A model generated the notes under the pieces. It worked only from the letters and a program-made list of their open reading frames with translations, did not search any database and was not told the origin of the DNA. Positions 1-6,860 of a stretch of 22,826 bases of DNA are shown here, piece after piece; within the stretch, counting starts at the first letter, position 1; each line of letters opens with the position of its first letter. Source of the stretch: Roseibacillus sp. Its GTDB lineage: Bacteria > Verrucomicrobiota > Verrucomicrobiae > Verrucomicrobiales > Akkermansiaceae. The stretch spans positions 1 to 22,826 of the forward strand of contig PBNG01000033.1 in the NCBI GenBank assembly GCA_002723015.1, in the 5' to 3' direction. A program made the position numbers and the translations under genes.

Positions 1-2109
1 GTATGCTCCATCGTCCGCAAAATCGGGTGGAAGGGGCGGGCTGAACTTCCCAGTCCACTCATTGATAAAACGCGCGTAATTCGCTTCTGGGCTTTTATCA
101 ACTCGCCTGGGAAGCGGAATTTTCTCAATCATGCTTTCCAGGAAAGCATCAAAATCGCCCTGCCGCGTCTCCCAGATGCTCGCGAGCAACTCTAGACCCT
201 CCTGAACCGGAATGAACTGCATGCCCAGGCTGTTCTCGAGCGGTTCCCGTGGATAATCAAACAGGTTCTCTCGCTGAAGCGTCACGACGATCTCATCCGT
301 GACCTGATCCATCCGCAGGGTAAGAGGTCGCTCGTAACGGCGGAATCTTGGAAGTTCGACTATGAGCTTCAGCGCACCCTGTCCCTTTGGGTTCAGCTCC
401 ACCTGCACTCCTCGCTCTTCCCCGTCAGTTCCAATCAGTGGTGTCTGCCCAAGGTTTTGTGAGTAAATCTGCCCCTTATACGTTCTCTGAACATAAACCT
501 CAGCACCGGCAGGCTTACTTGTAAGCCTCAGGTAGGCATAGGCCGTGGTTCGCACTACAGCATGGAAGGGGTGTATCCTCCTTTTCTTCGGTTCCTCCGA
601 GCTACCCCCCCCAAGAAAAGCCCGCCTGTCCAACTTGAACTCCAGCCACTGATCTTCTTCGAGATGCGTGTCCCTGCACTGTTCCTCAAGCCACTTTACA
701 TAGTCACGAGCCTCCCTCTCATTGACGAGGACAACCTCGCTTTCAATTCCGTTTTCAACAAGGGTTTGAATCACGCCCGTTTTCGTGTCAGTTGATTGCT
801 GGAAGTAGTCCCACGACTCCGCGGTCACGTAATACTGGCTGATATGATAATCTTCCTCCGGCTGATACGTAGTTCCAAAGACATCGACCCACGGCTCGAG
901 TTTCCGAGGAGGATTGAATTCCACGAGACTCGGCCCAATCACCGCTCCTTTCTCACTGACGCTTTCCGTTACGGTTTGCGGCCGATAGCCCTTCAACCTG
1001 AGGGTAAAGGTAAGGTTGCTCCCCTCAGGGTAATCCATCGGATCGAGAGGAGTGAGCCCGAGAATTTCGCCGTCCTCACTGTAGACGGTAGCACCCGGGG
1101 GGTCGCTTAGAATTGTTACACTCCTCATCTGTAGTGGGGGAGGTTCCAGCGATCCCGATTCAGAAGCCATCTGAATAGGCTTGAGACCAATCATCTGCCC
1201 AAGGCCAACCACTGCGGCGCAAGCTGCAAGCACCCCACTCATAAGACCAATGCGTCTCTTGAATGGTCGCGAACGACCCTGCTCAAGCCGGTAGAGTTCA
1301 TGCCCCAGATCCGCTGCTCTCCTGATCTTTCTCCTTGAGATTCTCGGTTCACAAATATCGCAGATCACCGAATTCAGCGCCCGCCACCTCTTCAGCTTTA
1401 CCCCCTCAGGCAGCTCCTCCGGCAATTCGGGAAAATCCAGACGATCCTTCCCGGTTGCCATTTCGTAGAGCACTTTTCCGAGACTGTAGACATCGGCCTG
1501 AGCAGACCCCGGTCCTTCTGGAGGAACGAATCCCTCAGTGCCAACAAATGTCTGCTGTCCCCGCAGGGCCACCAGACCGATGTCAGCCAGCTTGGCTTTG
1601 CCATCGACAAAGATGACATTGGAGGGCTTCACATCCCGGTGAGCGAGGCCATTCTCGTGGAGATGCTGAAGTGCTTCTGCCAGTGTTCGGCCACAGGTAA
1701 TACAATCCTCTACCGCCAGTCCCTTCCCCCGGGCCTCCTTCATATCGCTTCTCAGCGTGCGTGGTTCATACTCCACCGGATTAATGTCACGACTCGTGGC
1801 AACATCATCCCCTAACTCCATCACGTAATAATAGAATGGCTCCTCTTCAACCTCCGCCCGTCCGACATGGAGGATATGGACGAGCCCGGGATGATCTCTG
1901 GAGATCGGCTCATATTTCAGGATTCCCTCAAACTCTCTCTCGAAACCACGCTGATCTTCAAAATCATTGTGCCAGACCGCCTTCACTGCCCGAAGCGCAC
2001 CCGTTACTCCCCGGGCAAGCCATACCTCACCATAGGCGCCACCGCCTATTTTTCTTAGAACCTCATGATCCGGGATCGTGGGCTGTGGGCGAACCTTACT
2101 GTTTTGCAT
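1..2109 (-). CDS. Transmembrane Ser/Thr protein kinase with PEGA and FGE-like domains (C-terminus cut by window)
   Basis: Open for 703 codons from ATG 2109 to the window edge with no stop, so the C-terminus is missing. A Hanks-type kinase domain fills about residues 15-270: glycine-rich loop GGGAYGEVW (22-30), ATP-binding Lys43 (AVKAV), catalytic HRDVKPSN (157-164), DIG in place of DFG (176-178) and PPE in place of APE (196-198). One membrane helix follows basic residues (about 286-309). The outer part has a PEGA-like repeat (about 328-385, SDPPGATVY), a region with an FGE-like stretch (VNEREARDYVKWL), a second PEGA-like repeat (about 525-600, SKPAGAEVYV), and from 626 the start of an FGE/SUMF1-like domain (NSLGMQFIPV, SIWETR). 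The predicted role is an inner-membrane signalling kinase with a periplasmic sensor. It overlaps the upstream sigma gene by 14 bases, so the two are probably co-translated. The substrate is unknown. The kinase assignment is firm; the ligand-binding role of the outer domains is inferred. Confidence 0.9.
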   Translation of the reverse strand, partial: MQNSKVRPQPTIPDHEVLRKIGGGAYGEVWLARGVTGALRAVKAVWHNDFEDQRGFEREFEGILKYEPISRDHPGLVHILHVGRAEVEEEPFYYYVMELGDDVATSRDINPVEYEPRTLRSDMKEARGKGLAVEDCITCGRTLAEALQHLHENGLAHRDVKPSNVIFVDGKAKLADIGLVALRGQQTFVGTEGFVPPEGPGSAQADVYSLGKVLYEMATGKDRLDFPELPEELPEGVKLKRWRALNSVICDICEPRISRRKIRRAADLGHELYRLEQGRSRPFKRRIGLMSGVLAACAAVVGLGQMIGLKPIQMASESGSLEPPPLQMRSVTILSDPPGATVYSEDGEILGLTPLDPMDYPEGSNLTFTLRLKGYRPQTVTESVSEKGAVIGPSLVEFNPPRKLEPWVDVFGTTYQPEEDYHISQYYVTAESWDYFQQSTDTKTGVIQTLVENGIESEVVLVNEREARDYVKWLEEQCRDTHLEEDQWLEFKLDRRAFLGGGSSEEPKKRRIHPFHAVVRTTAYAYLRLTSKPAGAEVYVQRTYKGQIYSQNLGQTPLIGTDGEERGVQVELNPKGQGALKLIVELPRFRRYERPLTLRMDQVTDEIVVTLQRENLFDYPREPLENSLGMQFIPVQEGLELLASIWETRQGDFDAFLESMIEKIPLPRRVDKSPEANYARFINEWTGKFSPPLPPDFADDGAY

Positions 2110-2779
2110 GCTTTTCCAGTTTGGCCAACTCCCGTTTCAAGACAGTGCCCACCCGGTGCTTCGCCAGGTAGACCTGAGCCATGCTAACCCCTAGATGACC
2201 CTGTACTTTCTTGGCGTCCCATTGCTTTACGACGTAGTAATCAAAAATCTGGTACTGTTTTGGAGACACCTGCCCCTTGACCCGCGCCAGCGCGGCATCA
2301 GCAAGGTTCTTTTTCCACTCCACATCCCACATGCGCTCGAGCAAGTCTCCGCTCGGATCCTCAAAACGGTCAATCAACGCGGTCTTGCGCTCCTCATGCC
2401 ACTCGTTCCCAGCCATCGCGGTATCTTTCTTCCGCTTGCGAAACTGATCGTTGATTCTCCAGCGGGTCATGTTCATTAGCCATGTCTTGAATGATCCCTG
2501 TTTCGGATCATACAACTGCTTCCTGCTTTGCTTGGCGATCGAGAGAATCGTCTCCTGCACTACGTCAAAGGCTTCATCGGATCGCAGCCCAGCCTTAAGT
2601 CCCACAGAATATATGAGTCGCCAGTAGGTCTGGTAAAATTCATCCCACGTTCGCTGGTCCTCCCAGTTCTCGAGACGCGCAATGAGGCTTTTTCGCGTAC
2701 GCTCGTAGGCCTGCTCGAAGCCTTTCTTGCGATCGCCTTCCGGGAAATCTTGTTTTTCGTTGTGGAATTGTTCGGACAT
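2096..2779 (-). CDS. RNA polymerase sigma-70 family factor, ECF type, paired with kinase
   Basis: A 227-residue protein from ATG 2779; a GTG directly upstream at 2782 is the alternative start. Region sigma-2 is visible at about 45-115: WDEFYQTYWRLIYSVG, DVVQETILSI, then FKTWLMNMTRWRINDQFRKR, the usual core-binding and -10 recognition helices. A sigma-4-like helix-turn-helix sits near the C-terminus (SPKQYQIFDYYVV followed by VSMAQVYLAKHRV). It is somewhat longer than typical ECF factors because the linker between the two regions is long. No anti-sigma factor lies next to it. Its stop codon lies inside the start of the kinase gene, the arrangement seen in PVC bacteria where ECF factors are linked to Ser/Thr kinases. 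I infer that the kinase modulates this factor, perhaps by phosphorylation. No clear Shine-Dalgarno precedes the start. Confidence 0.88.
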   Translation of the reverse strand: MSEQFHNEKQDFPEGDRKKGFEQAYERTRKSLIARLENWEDQRTWDEFYQTYWRLIYSVGLKAGLRSDEAFDVVQETILSIAKQSRKQLYDPKQGSFKTWLMNMTRWRINDQFRKRKKDTAMAGNEWHEERKTALIDRFEDPSGDLLERMWDVEWKKNLADAALARVKGQVSPKQYQIFDYYVVKQWDAKKVQGHLGVSMAQVYLAKHRVGTVLKRELAKLEKHAKQ

Positions 2780-2782
2780 CAC

Positions 2783-3149
2783 GCCGAGATGCGACTTAAC
2801 AATAAGGCGCCAACAACTGCCCTGACTACCATAGAATTATTGTTTGATTCGAAATTTTCCGTCTCGAGGACAGGTATTCCCCGGGTATCGCCTTGGATTC
2901 ATAGCCCCGATTGTTCGCTGAGTTTCTGCTCTGGCAGCGCGAAGAAGCCCTGAAGCACATCCGAGCAGGAGGATTTGAAAACCTCCATCTGTCTTGCTAC
3001 CGGGAAGTAAATCTAGGTGGTGATAATGTCTGGGATGTCTGGCAACCGGAGAGCCCCAGCATGGTCTCGTATTTCCGGGGCTTACCTCATGTTCCCACGG
3101 GCCTCAATATCCGCGAAACCGCCTGAAGAGCCGACTCCCCTGAAATCAT
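2783..3149. other. Intergenic stretch, 367 bases, between sigma gene and rhodanese gene
   Basis: No intact gene is supported here. The part next to the sigma gene (about 2830-2860) is distinctly AT-rich for this DNA and is the likeliest place for the sigma/kinase promoter on the minus strand, but no convincing -35/-10 pair can be read. The part from about 2911 to 3126 holds a possible gene remnant on the plus strand, listed separately. No terminator hairpin with a T-run was found for the rhodanese gene. Confidence 0.5.
2911..3126 (+). pseudogene. Probable decayed 3' end of a secreted-protein gene
   Basis: An isolated 71-codon open stretch without its own good start (TTG only) and with an in-frame stop at 2902-2904. 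Its translation looks like real protein rather than noise: residues REEALKHIRAGGFENLHLS, then GGDNVWDVWQPESPSMV, then YFRGLPHVP, then a stop. From memory, secreted proteins of unknown function in PVC bacteria end with a similar pattern (D-N-V-W-D-x-W, then G-P-x-x-V-W-x-F-R-G, then P-H-V-H). Here several expected residues are changed (W to S, H to P) and the upstream part of the gene is absent. I therefore read it as the leftover of a deleted gene. A chance open frame is the alternative. Confidence 0.33.
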
Positions 3150-3653
3150 CTAAAGACCCGAACTCCTCCACTCTTTCCATCCCCCCCGGTAGACAGATGT
3201 GGAGTATCCCATTCGCGCAAGCTTCCTCGCCGTAGTGAGGCTGTCTGGACAGTTCTCATCCGCGCAGTAAATTACAATTGTCTTCCCTGCCCTCCTGGCG
3301 TCATCGAGATTCCGCCGGAACACACCAATTCCTGATTCAAAGCTTTTCAGAGGCAGGCTGAATGCTCCTGGGATATGCCCCAGCCGGAAAAAAAATCCTG
3401 GGCGAACATCAACGAGCAGAATGCGGTTCTCTCCCAGCAACTGAAAAAGATCCCCGACTTGAATTCCACTGATACGAACTACTTCCCGGGGCCGTCCGCC
3501 TACCGAAGCTCCAGCGCGCGGGACCACCTCTGACTGCTTCACCGGGACCCGGGCCTCAGGCTTTTCCGAATCCGGCGCTTTCGCGCAGGAAGCAAGAAGT
3601 AGCGCGAGGGGGACCATCACCCATTGAATGCCTCTTCCAATCCTCATCGTCAT
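3150..3653 (-). CDS. Rhodanese-domain lipoprotein
   Basis: A 167-residue protein taken from ATG 3653; GTG 3662 and ATG 3647 are alternatives. The N-terminus is a lipoprotein signal: basic residues, hydrophobic core VMVPLALLLAS and a lipobox ending at Cys23. A short linker leads to a rhodanese-like domain (about 58-167) with IDVR-type strand LLVDVR (79-84), HIPGA (93-97), the active-site loop YCADENCPDS with Cys130 at the catalytic position, and a closing GGWKEW. Rhodanese domains carry a persulfide or act as sulfur- or redox-related binding modules. As a lipoprotein this one would sit in the periplasm. The second Cys135 five residues after the active Cys is notable and could form a disulfide. 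The gene lies downstream of a propeller protein gene on the same strand, 83 bases away, and may share its transcript. Confidence 0.82.
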   Translation of the reverse strand: MTMRIGRGIQWVMVPLALLLASCAKAPDSEKPEARVPVKQSEVVPRAGASVGGRPREVVRISGIQVGDLFQLLGENRILLVDVRPGFFFRLGHIPGAFSLPLKSFESGIGVFRRNLDDARRAGKTIVIYCADENCPDSLTTARKLARMGYSTSVYRGGWKEWRSSGL

Positions 3654-3736
3654 ACCGTGCACAAAACCGCCCTCACGAAAGGATCTGTGAAAAACCTGCT
3701 ATGGAGCGGGAGCGAAATAAAGCATGCGGTCGAAGT

Positions 3737-5020
3737 CTACTCCCCGAAGCAATATAAGTTACGGCGACCCCGGATAAAAAGACGCTTACCGACCGCAACA
3801 GGAGAGGCGTAAAGATTATCATCCAGCTTATTTTCAGTGAGACCCGTCAATCCCTTGCCCTCGACATTTCCGGAAAAGACCACCCCGTCAACACGTGCCA
3901 TGTAAAGTTTGTTCCCGGCAAGCAGGGGCGAAGCATAGAATTTCTGGGCGGCCTTCGGAAGTTGCTCCTCCCAGAGCGTCTTGCCGCTACGAGCATCAAG
4001 ACAGGAAACGAGACCTCGAGGCTTTTCCGAGTCATTCAACACGATGAACGTTCCACTGTCCTCATCAGCGACGGGAGAAACCGAGTCCGCACCAATGCCC
4101 TCCCGCTTCCACGCCCAAGCGGATTTCGTAATATCTCCCGTGCCTCCAACCCGGATTCCTCCGGTCATTTTACCCCGGGCGTAGGAAAGGGCCACAATTC
4201 CCTTCGCGGCTGCCGGCGAGGCGATCACACGCCAGAACTTGGTTTTCTTGGGATTGAATCCCGCACAGGTCCAGAGCAGTTTCCCGCTCCCTGGATCATG
4301 ACCCGTGAGGTGATCTGCCCCCCACGTCACCAAGGTCTCCTGCCCTGCGATTTCCATCACGAGAGGAGTAGTATAGGAATCCCCGGACTCCGCTCCGACA
4401 TCGAAATTGCGATCCACCTTCCAGGCGACCTTACCAGTCGTCTTGCGAAGTCCGATCATGTATGAGCCCCCCTCCGTCTGCATCACTGCGAGCACGAGAA
4501 ATCCGCCGGCAAGGACGGGTGAGGTTCCCTCATCCCACCAGAGAGTATCCTTTCCGTATTGATCCTGCAGGTTGAGCTCCCAGACCTTCTTGCCCTTCAT
4601 GGTCAGGGCGGCCACTCGTCCCGATTTGAAGTAGGCAAAGATGCCTCTGCCATCCGTCACAAGCGAGGAATTCGCTCCAGTTCCTTTCTGCTTATTGTCT
4701 CCCTTCCCGGGGGTCTCACTACCGAAACTGGTTCGCCACAGCTCCTTTCCCTGAAGGTCGTAAGCAACCACGGCGTCATTACCCTCAATACCGCAAGTCA
4801 CCAGCAACTGGTCGTTCGTAATGATCGGGGTTGAGTTCCCCGGACCAGGAAGATGGACCTTCCACAGCAGGTTTTGCTCTTCCGAGAACGAAAGAACTGT
4901 TTCTGCCTCGGACGCAACGCCACTGCCGTGGGTATCTCCCCGCCAACTCTTCCACTCCCCGGCCTGCAAGCAAAGGCTTCCGGCCATCATCATGATACCA
5001 ACGAGGTTACGATACTTCAT
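3737..5020 (-). CDS. Secreted PQQ-like beta-propeller repeat protein (copy 1)
   Basis: A 427-residue protein with an N-terminal signal peptide (hydrophobic stretch LVGIMMMAGSLCLQA). The mature part begins WKSWRGDTHGSGVA, the W-x-x-W-R-G opening common to secreted propeller proteins of PVC bacteria. Repeated blades of the type D-x-x-[GT]-G-K-x-[LV]-W follow (for example LQGKELWR, KKTGKVAWK, GSGKLLW, RSGKTLWEE). It ends with IRGRRNLYCFG. The propeller is structurally like PQQ-dependent dehydrogenases, but the catalytic features of those enzymes are not evident, so it is better called a PQQ-like scaffold of unknown function. A short AGGG lies five bases before the ATG. It is a clear paralogue of the protein at 12494-13756, sharing GDHLTGH-type, GFNPK, ITKSAW and ASP blocks. 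It is transcribed divergently from the first sulfatase. Confidence 0.85.
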   Translation of the reverse strand: MKYRNLVGIMMMAGSLCLQAGEWKSWRGDTHGSGVASEAETVLSFSEEQNLLWKVHLPGPGNSTPIITNDQLLVTCGIEGNDAVVAYDLQGKELWRTSFGSETPGKGDNKQKGTGANSSLVTDGRGIFAYFKSGRVAALTMKGKKVWELNLQDQYGKDTLWWDEGTSPVLAGGFLVLAVMQTEGGSYMIGLRKTTGKVAWKVDRNFDVGAESGDSYTTPLVMEIAGQETLVTWGADHLTGHDPGSGKLLWTCAGFNPKKTKFWRVIASPAAAKGIVALSYARGKMTGGIRVGGTGDITKSAWAWKREGIGADSVSPVADEDSGTFIVLNDSEKPRGLVSCLDARSGKTLWEEQLPKAAQKFYASPLLAGNKLYMARVDGVVFSGNVEGKGLTGLTENKLDDNLYASPVAVGKRLFIRGRRNLYCFGE

Positions 5021-5095
5021 AAGTGCCCTGTAGATATGTCAGACTAGATGGCACGGCCAGCAATAAAAGCCCTACAAAATGAATCGCACCCATCA

Positions 5096-5113
5096 AGCCT
5101 GACGCTTCAGGCT
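5096..5113. promoter_or_regulatory. Perfect 7-bp inverted repeat in divergent intergenic region
   Basis: AGCCTGA, loop CGCT, TCAGGCT. It lies between the divergent propeller gene (start 5020) and the sulfatase gene (start 5250). No T-run follows on either strand, so it is not an obvious intrinsic terminator. It may be an operator or a leader hairpin of the sulfatase transcript. Chance is possible. Confidence 0.35.
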
Positions 5114-5249
5114 CTGTGCCCGACTCCATTACTCGAGTTCCGTCTTTCCACCCGCACAACAAAAACAGCAGACCGAGTATTTGGCAATTGGCTTGTTCGC
5201 TGTGGACCGCAGACTCTGGTCCCCAGATCAAACTCAGCCGCCTTCCTCC

Positions 5250-6794
5250 ATGTTTCGCTCTCTCCTTTTTCTTGGTTTCGCATGGGCCCATGCCCTTGCA
5301 GACCCTCCCAACATCGTTTTCATTCTTGCGGATGACCTCGGGGTAAGGGACCTCTCCATTGAAGGCAGCGCATACCACGAAACGCCCCATATAGACCGTA
5401 TCGCCAAAGAGGGTGTGCGCTTCACTCATGGCTACGCTACCTGTCAGGTCTGCTCTCCCTCCCGCGCCAGCATCATGACCGGGAAATACCCCGCCCGTCA
5501 CGGCATCACCGACTGGATCGGAGCGGCCACCGGACTGGAATGGAAGCGTAACAACAAGATCCTGCCATCGGAATACGTCCGGCATCTTCCTCATGAAGAT
5601 ACCAGCCTTGCCGAGGCGCTCAAAAAGGGTGGCTACCGGACCTTCTTCGCAGGGAAGTGGCATCTTGGCGGCGAGGGTTCGTTACCGGAAGACCACGGTT
5701 TCGACCACAACATCGGCGGACACCACCGGGGGAGCCCCCCCGGAGGATTCTTTTCTCCCTTCCGAAACCCAAAGATGACGGATGGACCGAAGGGCCAGTC
5801 CCTCCCGCTGCGCCTCGCTAATGACACCGCTACCTTCATCAAGGGAAAGGCCGACACCCCGTTCTTTGCCTTTCTCTCCTTCTACTCAGTCCATGGCCCG
5901 ATCCAGACCACGCCGGACCTCTGGAAAAAATACCGGGATAAGGCCGGAAAATCTCCCCACCAGGATGACCGCTTTCTCATCGACCGCACGTTGCCAGTAC
6001 GTCAGGTACAGGACTGTCCCATCTATGCCGGCATGATGGAGACCATGGACGACGCGGTCGGCATCGTCCTCAAGGCCCTCGATGAAGCAGGTGTTGCAGA
6101 CCAGACCATCGTGATCTTCACCTCTGACAACGGAGGCGTCTCCTCCGGTGATGCCTTCGCTACCTGCAACCTCCCCTACCGTGGCGGCAAGGGACGCCAG
6201 TGGGAGGGCGGGATCCGCGAACCCTACTACATCAAGGCCCCAGGAGTCGCCCGCCCCGGTAGAACCTGCGAGACCCCGGTGACCGGGACGGATTTCTATC
6301 CCACTCTCCTCGAACTGGCAGGCCTTGACCCCCTCCCCGCCCAGCACGTGGACGGTGTGAGCCTCGTCCCCCTCCTCAGAGAAGAAAAAATCCCCTCGCG
6401 GGACCTCTTCTGGCACTACCCGCACTATGGCAACCAGGGCGGCGAACCAAGTGCCATCATCCGCCGAGGGGACTGGAAGCTCATCCATTACTACGAGGAC
6501 GACAGGAACGAACTCTACAACCTCGCCCAAGACACCGGAGAACAGAATGATCTCGCTACCGGGGAAGAACCACGGGTCAGGGAACTCCATGCCGCCCTCA
6601 ATACCTGGCTCACCACGACGGGTGCCCGCATCCCCAAGAAGGATGCCCGCTTCGATTCCGCACGACGGAAGCAACAGGATGCCGCCATCAAATCCCAGCG
6701 TCTTCCCCGACTTGAAAAACAACACGCCAACTTCCTCGATCCAGCCTTCCAGCCCAATCCGACCTGGTGGGGAAGTAAAGTCACCCGGGACTGA
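5250..6794 (+). CDS. Secreted type I sulfatase (arylsulfatase A/GALNS-like)
   Basis: A 514-residue protein from ATG 5250. An upstream in-frame ATG at 5181 would bury the signal peptide, so I prefer 5250, which gives MFRSLLFLGFAWAHALA and then the mature start DPPN. Family signatures: NIVFILADDLG with metal-binding Asp28/Asp29, the formylglycine motif CSPSR with Cys68 as the residue to be oxidised (followed by ASIMTG), GKWHLGG, TSDNGG, and GGKGRQWEGGIREP. It hydrolyses sulfate esters, probably on a polysaccharide or glycan in the periplasm or outside the cell; the substrate cannot be read from sequence. It needs a formylglycine-generating enzyme encoded elsewhere. The leader before the ATG is pyrimidine-rich and lacks a Shine-Dalgarno. 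A second sulfatase follows on the same strand after 66 bases. Confidence 0.93.
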   Translation: MFRSLLFLGFAWAHALADPPNIVFILADDLGVRDLSIEGSAYHETPHIDRIAKEGVRFTHGYATCQVCSPSRASIMTGKYPARHGITDWIGAATGLEWKRNNKILPSEYVRHLPHEDTSLAEALKKGGYRTFFAGKWHLGGEGSLPEDHGFDHNIGGHHRGSPPGGFFSPFRNPKMTDGPKGQSLPLRLANDTATFIKGKADTPFFAFLSFYSVHGPIQTTPDLWKKYRDKAGKSPHQDDRFLIDRTLPVRQVQDCPIYAGMMETMDDAVGIVLKALDEAGVADQTIVIFTSDNGGVSSGDAFATCNLPYRGGKGRQWEGGIREPYYIKAPGVARPGRTCETPVTGTDFYPTLLELAGLDPLPAQHVDGVSLVPLLREEKIPSRDLFWHYPHYGNQGGEPSAIIRRGDWKLIHYYEDDRNELYNLAQDTGEQNDLATGEEPRVRELHAALNTWLTTTGARIPKKDARFDSARRKQQDAAIKSQRLPRLEKQHANFLDPAFQPNPTWWGSKVTRD

Positions 6795-6802
6795 ACCCGG
6801 GT
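6783..6802 (+). promoter_or_regulatory. GC-rich hairpin overlapping the sulfatase stop codon
   Basis: Perfect 7-bp stem ACCCGGG / CCCGGGT with a six-base loop ACTGAA that contains the TGA stop of the first sulfatase. There is no T-run after it, so it is not a standard intrinsic terminator. It could slow exonucleases, or separate expression of the two sulfatase genes. Confidence 0.4.
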
Positions 6803-6860
6803 ACGCCCGGAACCAGAGCTCCGCTCTTGCACCCGACAGACAAATCACCATCTTGCCACC

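Noticed and set aside
1..240. FGE-like domain of the kinase as the maturation enzyme for the two sulfatases
   Set aside because: It is fused to a kinase and cut by the window edge, so the catalytic Cys pair cannot be seen. Kinase-fused FGE-like domains are usually not sulfatase activators.
5007..5663. A 218-codon minus-strand frame covering the divergent intergenic region
   Set aside because: It overlaps the sulfatase start and signal peptide in antisense and has no motif; the divergent promoter region explains the space better.
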